Assembly (NCBI GenBank): GCA_958450325.1
Contig: OY288256.1
Span: 48,750,953 to 48,814,952 of the forward strand
Direction: 5' to 3'
DNA from: Agrostemma githago
Lineage: Eukaryota > Streptophyta > Magnoliopsida > Caryophyllales > Caryophyllaceae
DNA length: 64,000 bases
Positions 37,247 to 48,352 of the stretch are shown piece by piece. The notes below the pieces were generated by a model. The model ran no database searches. It was not told the DNA's origin and was given only the letters and a program-made list of their open reading frames with translations. The number at the start of each line of letters is the position of its first letter. Position 1 is the stretch's first letter. Position numbers and translations under genes: made by a program.

Positions 37247-37426
37247 CACTCGACCGAGTGCCTAGCCCACTTGATCGAGTGGCATCCCAGAAACCGAGGC
37301 AGAAGGTCTTTTTGAGGACCACTCGATCGAGTCCCTCAATGACTCGATCGAGTGGCGTCTCAAATGTTGGACAGAAGCTTTTTCCGAGGCACACTCGGTC
37401 GAGTCCCTCAGTGACTCGATAGAGTG
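37247..37426. promoter_or_regulatory. downstream palindrome cluster, 5' LTR
   Basis: Six sites in three pairs start at 37247/37268, 37320/37341 and 37392/37413, each pair exactly 21 bp apart. Variants include CACTCGACCGAGTG and GACTCGATAGAGTG. The cluster lies about 1.1 kb after the TATA box, so it should be transcribed. Confidence 0.85.
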
Positions 37427-38202
37427 TCCCTTTATCACGTCAAATCGTGAGCCCTCAACATATTTCGAGCCTCGTCAAATATATTTTTATGACTTCGGTC
37501 AACACGTGTCTCGTCAATCATGTGCCCTACAACTTTCCAAAACCGTGCATCATCTCGTTACATCATTCTATATTATTTACAAACCGTTATTATCGTTACT
37601 AACACGTTTGTTTCTATTTTGGCATTTTATTTCCGTTATTTGTTTTATTGTACTAAAACGAATCTCGCATGCTAAATACAACTTTGACGTTAATTTAAAT
37701 GCATTAAATCGACATAGAAACCCATTAAAATATTCGCATGTTTAGTCAAAATATTGTTTGCATAACATCTCATCGTATTACTAACGCGCATATTCAAAAG
37801 TCAAGCGATATGTTTTTAGTAGAGGCCGCTAAGTGCGGGCGGGGTTGGGTGTTCTTTGTGAACTTCCCAACACGTACCCTCACCCCTTACTCAGAACCAT
37901 GGTTTCCGGATATCCGAATCCATTGGTGCACGAGAGTCATTCAATACACGGTATCCGATAATGTCGGTATCGTATTGCAATGCAAAGGGACGAACCCTAT
38001 AAACTCTGACATCCGAATGGGCCGTACTTTGTGCACAGCCCACTAAGATATAGAGTGGGTTCGAATGGGCCCGAACTCTCACAAAGTTCGGTGGCGACTC
38101 CACTTCGATTTAAATTTCAATTCGATCCATCTCACATGAGATTCATTCGCCTCCCCAAACCCGCGCGTGGCCGCGTCGGGGTGGACCTATGTCATGTCCA
38201 CA

Positions 38203-38224
38203 ATTTGGCGACTCCCCTGGGGAT
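38203..38224 (+). other. primer-binding site
   Basis: TTTGGCGACTCCCCTGGGGA follows the LTR end. Its form (TGGCGACTCC...GGGGA) is that of Ogre/Tat elements, which are reported to use tRNA-Arg; this attribution is from memory. Confidence 0.7.
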
Positions 38225-39282
38225 AACTGATGCGTGACTTACCATCGGCATCCTCAGGGTGAGACACGAATAGAAATCGTTTGACTAGTACAATACGCGT
38301 TTTAGTTTTACGGTTCATGCATAACCCTATCTTTTCCCGGGCCGGTACTGGTGACCGATGTCCCACTATACCGTGATATACTCCAACATGGATATGTCAA
38401 AGGTGTTCATAGCCGATTCGTATGGGTTTCGCGGCATGTTCTAAGATCAACTCGACTTAGGAAGTCCGTCTCGATTCTTTGAAAGGCTATGTGCACTGGT
38501 ATAGACCCTATATAGACCGATCGAGACTTAGTATAGAGCATACATAGCGTCGTTATTATGCTTGCGTGACTATGTGCTACTTGGTTTCTAAGGTCGTTTT
38601 TCAAAAACCGTCATTTTCGAAAAATGCATCTTTTTTCAAAACACCCAATTTCAAAACCCGGGAAGTATACCGAATTTAGGACTTATGATTTTACACAAAA
38701 TAGCCTATTTCTAGCCGATATACTGCCCATTTCAAAACTCAAAAAATATTTTCGAAACTTTAAAATTGCAGTCCGATGACACCTTTCCGATTTTCGAAAA
38801 AGTCGGGCCATCCACTGAGTTTTTCGGATTTTCTTAAAAATCCCTTTTCAAAAACTTTCCTCTTCTTAGGACTTCCCGTGTTTAGCAGTGTCGGGTCATG
38901 TCATAAGTCGTCGAGAGTCTCTAGCGTCGAAACTCCATCGATCTTACATCGCAGGTTTCCCCCTATCCCAGTCCGCCTTATTTGACTAAGGCATGGCCCA
39001 CATATGTAGGACATACTCCTACAAAGGACGGCCCGTCTACACATTCGAGTCCAAAGTCTGGGGATGTCTCACGTGAACCTTCTTCCGAACAGGACTCGGC
39101 CCACCCGTCGAATCCTAGGGGAGGCCCACCTTTCACAAGTCACCCGTCTAGGTGTCTTTTCCGAGTCATTTACTTTTCAGTCTATCCTTTGCTCGGGATG
39201 TACTTTTTATACCAGGATCTTGGTTAGTTTCTGATTACGCGGTATTCTTACAGACAGGCCACCGGTAACCAGACGCCAGAAA
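38225..39282 (+). other. 5' leader between PBS and gag
   Basis: No extra reading frame of the kind found before gag in Ogre elements is seen. The section has repeated TTTCAAAAC words and ends with CTTACAGACAGGCCACCGG just before the gag start, an arrangement shared with the second element near 62140. Confidence 0.6.
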
Positions 39283-40935
39283 ATGCAAGAAACCTTGGAC
39301 CAACTAACCGCCGCGCTGGCTAAGATCGAGACCCAATTGACAATTGTCAGGTCCGACCAAATAACCATTACCACCCGTTTGAGTGTCGTAGAGCAAGGGA
39401 CTCCTAAGAGTGGAGCCGAGACTACTGGGTCTTTAGCTGAATTGGTCAGCGCGGTCCGCAAGCTAGAGGAACAGGTCCATTTATCGACCAACAACACCAT
39501 CCACACGGAGAATGCCCGGGCCTATTCACCACTGACTGACGAACTGCCTGCTAACCTCAACCTCAAGGGCCTACCAATGTTCGATGGGACCGAAGACCCG
39601 GTACTTTATATCCGGGCCTTCAAGGAATTCATGGCGGTCAAAGGAGTGAAGTCCACCATGTTCAAACACCTGTTTGCTTCTTCCCTCGAGAAGCATCCGA
39701 AAGCCTGGTACTACAGGCTCGACTCCAAGAAGTACAAGACTTGGGACGACGTGGCAATGGAATTCGCTCGGAATTACGCGGATAATACCAAGATCCAGAC
39801 TATGATGCGTACTCTGGAGGTCATGGCCCAAGAGCCCAAAGAAGGTTTCACTAAATACCTTCAAAGGTGGAGGGCCGAAAGCGTGAAGTTAATCGATAAG
39901 CCCAACGAAAAGGTGCTAGTGGAGGCCTTCGTGAAGAATCTCCTCCCCTCTTACCGGGTCCATCTCCGGTACACCGTCATACCCAACTTCGCTACCTTAA
40001 CCGAAATGGGTACAAGAATTGAAGACGATATAAGGTTAGAGAGCCATATTAAGGCCTCCACCAAAGGGTATCAAGGGGCCAGCTCGTTCGCCAGCAAGCC
40101 CGCAACTGCAGCTGCGACCCGCAGCATCTTCGACGAGGTCAATCTACTAGATGCCTCATCCAAAAAGAATACTCCAACTCGGGTATTCACTGATATAGGG
40201 ACCACCTATACATATGCCTTACAAAGGCTATCTTCCAAGGGTCTGATCCAGCCAATAGACCCAACTCCAGAAGTCCCGGTCGAGAAGCGATCCGAGAGCT
40301 ACAACATCCAGGCCTATTGCCAATATAACCGAGGTAATGGGCACGATACTAAAAAGTGCTGGAAATTGAAGCACCTCATCCAGGACTTAATCGAAAGCGG
40401 GAAAATACCGTTGCCCGGAGACAAGCCGAGCAACAAGGAAAACCCGTTCAGTGCTCATGCCATCTTCACCGGAGAATTAATCGACTGTTCTCATCTCATC
40501 TCTCCTTTCATCCCGCAAATTAACGAGATTTGGTTCGATGATGAAGACGACGTTTACCTAGCTAAGGGGGAAGCTGTCCCCATTACCACTGAAGAAATCC
40601 GGAAGGCTAAATCCAAAGCCTTGGCCAACAATCACCTTGTCACAGCCGGCCGTTCTACCCCGGAAACCGTCACTGAACCTGCCAGGACGGAACCTACCCT
40701 TGAGGAGCCGAGCACTGACACGGCTCTAGTCAAATAACTAAAGAGGGCTCGAGTTGATCTCACCATATGGCAGATTTCGGTTAGCTCGCAAGTATATCGG
40801 GAAGCACTTACTAAGGCTCTCGATCAAATCAAGGTCGACTCGCTAATTACCCCTACTGAAATGGTAGCCACCATCATGCCCCATCTCAAGGGCAAATCCA
40901 TGGAAGAAGGCCCACTCATTACCTTCTCCTAGTAT
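39283..40935 (+). pseudogene. gag: gag of the Retand-like element
   Basis: The start at 39283 is the first ATG after the leader and matches the start of the second element's gag. The protein has an N-terminal coiled region, the retrotransposon gag domain (LPMFDGTEDPVLYIRAFKEF to about residue 230, with WYYRLDSKKY), and near residue 345 a knuckle-like motif (YCQYNRGNGHDTKKC) whose usual histidine after CxY is Asn here but His in the second copy. A TAA at 40735 ends the open part; the equivalent position in the second copy is a Gln codon. The same frame runs on through a TAG near 40930 into protease. Gag forms the virus-like particle and binds the RNA. Confidence 0.9.
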
Positions 40936-41982
40936 GACTTACCACCGTTCGGGGCCACCCATAACTTGGCTCTCTATATCGAGGTGATCTGCCGAGGGAA
41001 ATATCTCCCGATGACCCTGATTGACGACGGGTCCGCTGTAAACGTCCTTCCCTTAAGGACCGCCAAGGCCCTCGGCATTACCGAGGCCGACTACCTCCCG
41101 ACGGCGCAAACTATCCAGGCTTTTGACGGAAGCCCGAAATCGGTTGCTGGGGCCGCTAAACTAACGATTATAACGGGCCCGATTGAAAAAGAATTAGAAT
41201 TCCAGGTGATTGATGTCACCTCCTCTTTCAACCTACTTCTCGGGAGATCATGGATCCACGTGGTCAAAGCTGTATCCTCCACCCTCAACAGGAAGGTCAA
41301 GATGCCTCTACAAGACGGTGTTATCACTCTCGAGACCACCCCCATAACCGTGGCAAGCTGCAACACGGCGGGCCAGACCGACCCACGAGGATTCGATTTC
41401 GTTGGAATGATCGAAGAGCAGTATCTCTTTAGGCCCTATTTCACCACTAGCATTGATATGATGCTACAGAACTTGGGCGACCTACCAGGGGCTACTTCGA
41501 GACCATATATTCTGGCTGGGAAGATCATTGAGGTCCTAAACGACGGAGAATCACTATTTGGCCTAGGGTATGCTGTAACCCCAGTTAACGTGGTCCGGAC
41601 CGACATCCAGAAGGCCTGCGACATCATCAAGGGTACCTACTTGGGCCCTTACAGCCCAAGACTGACCGACTACTTTGTTACTCCAGTATTCGGGGCTATT
41701 CAAGTAGGTCTCTACCAGCTCGCCACCACCTATCTCAAGACCAAATTGGCTCGGGAATGCAATTTCATCCCAGATGACATCTTTGCCCTCGTCCAGGCTG
41801 AATTAAAGGAGGGTGCCGAGCCCGTGCTGGGGCTCCTATTCGGGGAAGACAAGGTTGTCCCAACCCCCAAGGAAGAATTATTGAACCTGATCCTCCGCAG
41901 CAACAGGTTCGATCCAACCAAGTTGATCTCTGAAGTTGGTGCTGACACCGGGAAAAGAGCATGGAAGAAGACTATCATGTGA
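40936..41982 (+). pseudogene. protease region
   Basis: In the gag frame, MALYIEVICRGKYLPMTLID is followed by the active-site motif LIDDGSAVNVLP and, about 60 residues on, FNLLLGRSWIH, the blocks of the retropepsin of Tat-type elements. It would be part of a gag-pol polyprotein and cleave it. The region behind it (to 41982) is a linker of unknown structure. TGA at 41980 breaks the frame. Confidence 0.85.
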
Positions 41983-42030
41983 ACCGACAGCCAGGGTCGA
42001 GTCTACAAGCTGACCACCGGTGAAGGAGAC

Positions 42031-43191
42031 ATGTCGGATACCGAGTCTGAGTTCGAGTCTGAATCAGAGTCGGAGTCTGAGTCCAAGTCTAGAGGGTCCG
42101 GTACTAGAATTGAGTCTGTAACCCCTCTTCCTTTAGTCACACCCATTGGAGTCTCCGAGTCTTTCCCGAGAGCACTCCCTATCCCGCCACTGACTAACGA
42201 TCAGATGGCCGCTCTCTTTGAGCTATTTTCAAAATTTACTATCAATAATAACGATACCCGTTCTGCTTACGACTTGTCTTATTTCCAAAATTCTTTCAAT
42301 TTCAAAAATTTTATTTGCAATGACATTGAGAAACTTGGCGAACAGGTACCTCTGCCTCCGTATCTGATCAAGCAGCTCGAACAAAGGGAATCCCGAGATC
42401 CGGTAATTGAGGAATCCGAATCTATTAACGTGGGAACCACTTTAGAGCCCCAGATGCTTAAGTTGGGTTTATCCTTAGATCCCGAGGAGAGAAAACAATT
42501 CACGGACCTCCTCCAAGAATTCAAGGACGTCTTCGCATGGTCCTACAAGGACATGCCGGGGATAGATCAGGAAATAGCTGAACACCGTATACCCATCAAA
42601 GATGGGTGTAAGCCGGTAAAACAAAAGCTCCGAAGAATGAGGCCCGAATGGTCTCTCAAAGTCAAAGAAGAAATCGATAAACAATTCAAAGCAGGCTTCA
42701 TACAAGTGTCTGAATATCCAGACTGGGTTGCAAACATTGTACCGGTACCTAAGAAAGATGGTAAGGTGCGAATATGTGTAGACTTTCGGGACCTTAATAA
42801 GGCCAGCCCAAAAGACGATTTTCCGTTGCCACACATCGACATACTGGTGGACAACACGGCCGATCATGCCCTTCTATCATTTATGGACGGGTATGCCGGA
42901 TACAATCAAATCAAAATGGCGGAAGAAGACATGAGTAAGACCACCTTCATTACACCTTGGGGTACTTACTGTTACACCGTTATGCCATTTGGTCTCATCA
43001 ACGCCAGAGCCACTTATCAACGAACCGCCGCAACCTTATTACATGACATGATTCATAAGGAAGTGGAAGTTTATGTGGACGACCTGATCGTCAAGTCCAA
43101 AGATCGAAGCGGGCACAACGCGGCCCTAAGAAAATTCTTCACCCAACTGCGCAAGTACAACATGAGACTAAACCCACAAAAGTGCATGTAG
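42031..43191 (+). pseudogene. reverse transcriptase
   Basis: After a Ser/Glu-rich stretch (residues 1-25) and a linker, RT starts near residue 170 (FAWSYKDMPGI). Visible blocks are RICVDFRDLNKASPKDDFPL, LSFMDGYAGYNQIKM, TYCYTVMPFGLINA and the catalytic VEVYVDDLIVKSK. The frame is the same as gag and protease, so a single gag-pro-pol frame was ancestral. It ends at a stop with a frameshift at about 43190, after which RT similarity continues in another frame. Confidence 0.92.
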
Positions 43192-44000
43192 TTTCGGGGT
43201 AACATCGGGCAAATTACTGGGCCATATCGTTAGCCAACGCGGCATCGAGGTCGACCCAGCTAAAATCAAGACCATTACCGAAATGCAGCCACCCAAAACC
43301 GAAAAAGAAGTAAGGGTGTTTCTCGGGAAAGTCCAGTACATCAACCGGTTTATTTCAAAGCTAATCATGGTGTGTGAACCCATTTTCAAGAAACTGAAGA
43401 TAGGAGAACGAGCACTGTGGGATGATAAGTGTCAAACGGCTTTCGATAAAATCAAGGAGATTCTGTCTGCTCCGCCGGTATTAATGCCACCTCAACCCGG
43501 TCTGCCTTGGTCGTTATACCTCACAACGACCGAGACAGCCATGGGGGCTATGCTGGCCCAGACAGTCGACTCGGAGGAATGAGCCATTTACTACATCAGT
43601 AAGAAGTTCCTGGAGTACGAATGCAAGTATACTATGCTCGAAAAGACGTGACTAGCTTTAGTTTGGGCCACTAAAAAGCTCCGGCACTATATGCTCAGTC
43701 ACGAGGTACACGTTCTATCCAAAATTGATCCTATCAAGTACCTGTTTGAAAAGTCCATCCTCAATGGCAGGATGTCGAGATGGACTTTAATGTTAGCAGA
43801 GTTCGACCTCAAATTCGTATCATTAAAAGCCATCAAAGGCCGGGTTGTAGCCGAATTTCATGCCGATAGTCCCGTATCTGAAGAAGGGCACACCGATACT
43901 TGGGCCTTTCCGGATGAAGACATATTCCATACTGACACAGAGACATGGGGTTTGTATTTTGATAGGGCGTCCAATTTCCGAGGGTTCGGAGTCGGGTTCT
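43192..44000 (+). pseudogene. RT thumb and first RNase H
   Basis: After the shift near 43190 the sequence reads GVTSGKLLGHIVSQRGIEVD and VRVFLGKVQYINRFISKL, followed by the RT-associated RNase H (SLYLTTTETAMGAMLAQ to AEFHADSPVS). The first catalytic Asp appears replaced (LTTTETAMG), as is common where a second RNase H is present. Stops lie at 43580 and 43650; a shift lies at about 44000. Confidence 0.85.
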
Positions 44001-44454
44001 GTTGATCTCGCCAAAAGGAGAGCATACGTTGTTATCCATTAAACTGGATTTCTACGTGACTAACAACGCAGCCGAATATGAAGCATCCTGTCACGGGTTG
44101 CAAGCCGCCGCTGATTTAGGGGTAACAAACCTCCGGGTCCACGGTGACTCATCTCTAGTCATCAATCAAGCTCTCCAAAAATGGAAGACACGGAACGCCA
44201 ACCTCGTGGCCTACCAGGCGCGAGTAAGGGTTCTCGAGAAACAATTCCAAAAGGTAGAATACGTTTATCTACCCCGGGAAGAAAACCAGTTCGCAGATGC
44301 ACTTTCCAAGTTAGCATCCTTATTGAATATCCCGGAGCATCTAACCAGCATGCCAATTTGCGTCGAAAGACGGTTCGAGCCGGCGTATATCCACGCCATT
44401 CAAGATATCGAAATAAATGATCTGGAACCTTGGTATCAGGCTGTTCTAACCTAA
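43940..44454 (+). pseudogene. second, archaeal-type RNase H
   Basis: WGLYFDRASNFRGFGVG (first Asp) is followed after a shift at about 44000 by ISPKGEHTLLSIKL, NNAAEYEASCHGLQAAADLG (Glu) and LRVHGDSSLVINQ (Asp). This added RNase H of archaeal type is a known mark of the Tat lineage. It ends at TAA 44452. Confidence 0.88.
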
Positions 44455-45676
44455 TTAACGACGGGAGAATATCCTCCGGGAACTGAAAACCGGGCCAAGA
44501 AAGCCTTACGGAGGTTGGCCACCCAATTCATTCGTACGGACGACGGACAGTTATACAAAAAGACGACACAGGGGGCTCTCCTCTTATGTATTGACAAAAT
44601 ACAGGCCGAGAAGGTTATGGCCGAAGTGCACGAAGGTGAAAATGGCCCGCATATGAACGCCCATATGCTAGCCTGAAAAATCATGAGGCTCAGATATTAT
44701 TGGAACAGCATGGAAACCGACTGTCAGTTATATGTCAAACACTGTCATAACTGTCAAATTTTCGTCAATGTACAACACATGCCATCATCCCTACTATACA
44801 CCATGACATCACCATGGCCGTTCTCAACATGGGGTATTGACATAATTGGAAAGGTAAACCCTTCCGGAGCGGGAGGTCACTTTTTCATTTTGGTAGCTAT
44901 CGACTATTTCACCAAATGGGTCGAAGTCGAGTCATACCGGATTTTAAACGCCAAGCATGTGGCCAAATTTATCCAAAATAAGATTATATGCCGATACGAG
45001 GATCCCGCACGAGTTCATCAGTGATCACGGGACCCATTTCCAAGCTGAAACCGCTACTTTGCTAGCAAAATATAAAATCCAAAGGCATACATCTTCGACT
45101 TACCGTCCCCAAACAAATGGAGCGGCAGCTAATAAAACGATTGTCACCATACTTAAAAAGTTGGCTGAGAATTACCGGGACTGTCCCGACAAAATTCCTT
45201 TCGCCCTATGGGGGTACTGAAAGTCAATTCGCACCGCAACTGGGGCAACACCATATTATTTGACGTACGGAATGGAAGCGGTCCAACCAGTTGAGCTGGA
45301 AGTACCGTCCCTCCGAATTTTACTTGAAAGCTAAGTGCCTGAAGCAGATTGGGTCCAAGCCCGATACGATTCGTTGGTTCTTTTGGACGAACGACGGTCC
45401 AGGGCCCTCAACAATATTCAGATATTCCAGAAGAGGATACAACGGGCTTTCAACAAAAGAGTTAGGCCCAGAAATATCAAAGAAGGGGATCTAGTTCTAA
45501 AATCGGTCCGTGCATTACTACTGGTCGACCCAAGAGGAAAATTCAAACCCAATTGGGCTGGGCCGTATTTAGTAAAGAAGGTCCTATTGGGAGGAGCAGT
45601 GATGCGGACAGATTTGGACAGGAATGAATTCGTCAACCCAACCAACTTGGACCAGCAGAAGCGTTACTACCCCTAA
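44455..45676 (+). pseudogene. integrase
   Basis: The N-terminal HHCC zinc domain is seen (VHEGENGPH, then YVKHCHNCQ near 44740), interrupted by a TGA near 44675. The core follows with WGIDIIGKV (first Asp) and, after a shift near 45000, FISDHGTHFQA (second Asp). In the block RPQTNGA...ANKTI two residues are missing compared with the family, including the catalytic Glu expected 35 positions after the second Asp. The C-terminal part (ARYDSLVLLDERR to NLDQQKRYYP) ends at 45674. Even without the other breaks this integrase should be inactive. Confidence 0.88.
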
Positions 45677-46070
45677 ACCTTATCTCAATGTCATTTGCAA
45701 AAAGTTTATAAAATTTTGTCTTTTTATAAATTTTCAAAACTATAAGCAAGTCAATAAGTTAAGATTATTTATCCTACTGTCGCACACCTCGAACTAATAG
45801 TCTTGGTGTATTTCGAAAATTGCAAAAAATCTATGTTTGAACTACGTTTGGTTTGATTCCGCTAATTGTGGATACGTAGGCAACCCCTCAAAAGGGTACA
45901 ACCGCTGCAATAACAAAAAAGACGGAAACGGTATTCACTAATATATCTTTTATTAAAAACCCGATAAAATCGAGAATTTCACAATTACATCACACACAAA
46001 AAAAACAAAAAAAAAGCACACCACAAAAATAATAGTAATACTTAGATAATAAAACTAAGGAGACTAGTAT
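45677..46070. other. spacer between pol and antisense gene
   Basis: AT-rich, ends in A tracts near 46000-46020; no gene is seen. It lies where the convergent transcripts of pol and the antisense gene would end. Confidence 0.6.
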
Positions 46071-47122
46071 TTAGGGCATTTTGCCCTTTCCCTTGTCTTT
46101 TGGGTCACGTGGAGCTCGAGGTCGCCGGGGCGGGGGAGAGCGTTCCCGAATCACGAGGGGAACCTCCTTTGCTCGAACCCGTTTCTTCGACAACGGGTCT
46201 TCTGCCATTGTCACCGGTCCAAGTCGAGCCCGTACGTGCTCGGGTAGCCTGTCCCGAGGACCAAGTCGGTCCTGAACTGCCAATTTTGGACCAAGTCCCT
46301 TTCTATGTCGGTCTGAGGCTCACTCTCCCCCGCGCACCTCTAGCACAGGACCCTTCAGCTTGAGTCCTAGTCCTCCCTCTCTGACCTGACATTAGACGGA
46401 CCAATGTAGCCGAAGTGTTGCCTTCGTCGAAAAAGCCTCGATTGTCTTTAGCTTGCTCCCTTCGCAGGAGGTCAAAAGCTTCATCAACCTTTAAAGCAAC
46501 TCGGGCCTTGGCAGAATCTGCTTTAGTCCACTTCGCATAAGAATCTGATACCCAAATCGAATAAAGAGATTTGGGAACGGGCCAAGTGTGCCGGGTGTAC
46601 CATCGTTGCATCCAAGTGTCGCACATCACATCAGTCAGTTGAGTAGATTCACTCACAACTACTTCAACCTCCGGGATTCTTTGAGACCAACTGTAGACAC
46701 CCACATTTTGACCGCTAGGTGTCTATAGCAGTTTCCAAAAAACACCCGATGATGATCGGACGTAAACATGACTTAATACGCTCGATTTTCGGACACGGAA
46801 TCAATAGTATTTGGCGCGAGCTTTTAGCGGAGTAAAAATATCACCAAACCGACCTCAAATTCAGGTCCAGTGGGTCATTTCCAGTCAAATGAGACTAATT
46901 TGGGTCAAAATCGAGAGCAGGGGCAAAGCCGTCTTTTAGCGACCGGGTCAAACCCGGTCAAAGACATTTCCGAGACAGAAAATATGTCACGAAGCGTTCG
47001 GGAATCCAAGTGGAAGTCCGATTCCTCACCAAAAATCAGCCATGAAGAGGATTAAGCAACCAAAACTCTTCCAAAAAGATGAAAATCGATCTCCAAAAGG
47101 AGACTCCTACCCAGCCTAGGTC

Positions 47123-47231
47123 CACTCGACCGAGTGGACCGGCTCACTCGGTCGAGTGGTCTACAAAAGCACCAAAAACCGGGGTTTAGATCGGGCACTC
47201 GATCGAGTGCCATGCACCACTCGATCGAGTG
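47123..47231. promoter_or_regulatory. upstream palindrome cluster, solo LTR
   Basis: Sites start at 47123, 47145, 47196 and 47218, giving two pairs 22 bp apart. TATAAATA follows at 47356-47363. Confidence 0.85.
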
Positions 47232-48244
47232 ACCCTCTTTTCCAGCCGAGATCAGATTCCTTTTCCTATCCAAAGACGGAATCCCACTTCTCCTCAACCG
47301 GCTGTTTCTTCCTTTGCAAGTCACCTATTTCCTATCCCAAATTGGTATTTCATCCTATAAATACCCCACCCCCGCAACACAATTCAAGACATCAATTATT
47401 CATATCACACACAACATAGAACACATCCAACATCCATAACATCCCATCAACAATACACAAACAATTCCAATCCCGACATACACAAATTACAACCCGGAAT
47501 TCCAGCAATACTAGGCGTATTATATTCCGATCTTTCCTCTAAAAATCCTATAGGATTCCCGACCATTCACAACCCGAAATTCTAGCCAATTTTAGGCAAA
47601 CCATATAAAAAACCCGAGAGCAAAACTCGCCAAATCCCCTCCCTAACCATACACACCATAACTCACCTATATACATTTTAACGCTCCTGCGCCTAGGCCG
47701 CTACTACTAGTCCGTTTTCGAGATAATCAAACATGTAGGTTGAGGGTGTTACAAATCCCGACTTCTCCCTTTTCTTCTCTTTCTCTCATTCGTCCGTCTT
47801 TTTATATGGGTCGTCGTCGCGTCTTTTTTTATTTTCTCATTCCTAATATCGATATTATCGTACTATTTTCAATAAAGAATCGTCCCTAAGGATTCGATAT
47901 CGACTCTGTAGTCAAATATCGGATCTAAAGGAATCAATCATCAAATCATGTTAAGCATAATACCGCTGAAATCGAGTAATTACGATATTACAACATGGAA
48001 GAATTATCTTGCCTTAACAACATTCAAAACAATTTTTAAAAACATTCTTTTTTTTCTCTTCTAACAATCGCTCTAAGTATTGGATTCCGATTTTGTAGTC
48101 GAATATCAAATATTACGAGTATCAATATTTAGGTTGAGTATAAATTGCATTGTATTTTTACGCAACCTAACCAAATTATTGATTTTCAAAACCAAAAGCA
48201 ATTTTAGAGTCAAAATCAAACCGGACAGCAGTCCGTACAGGGGG

Positions 48245-48352
48245 CACTCGATCGAGTGCCTAGCCCACTCGATCGAGTGGCACCCCAAAAAACGAATCAG
48301 AAACTTTTTTCCAAGACCACTCGACCAAGTCCATCAATGACTCGATCGAGTG
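48245..48352. promoter_or_regulatory. downstream palindrome cluster, solo LTR
   Basis: Sites start at 48245, 48266, 48318 and 48339, giving two pairs exactly 21 bp apart. Confidence 0.85.

Larger units (their letters stand above)
35658..38202 (+). repeat. 5' LTR of the complete Retand-like element
   Basis: 2545 bp, TG...CA ends. It contains the upstream palindrome cluster (36015-36122), TATA box (36151), a CT-rich tract, and the downstream palindrome cluster (37247-37426). Open frames inside are not genes. Confidence 0.95.

Noticed and set aside
36015..37426. CRISPR array or tRNA-like hairpins
   Set aside because: The palindromes are paired sites in LTRs of a plant retrotransposon, without uniform spacers, and no tRNA fold is present.
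35658..38202. LTR open frames containing repeated LDRV/TRSS words
   Set aside because: They are translations of the CTCGATCGAGT palindromes and recur in every frame and LTR.
46081..46363. Plus-strand open frames over the end of the antisense gene
   Set aside because: Shadows of the minus-strand coding sequence, which has the recognisable domain and a coherent exon structure.
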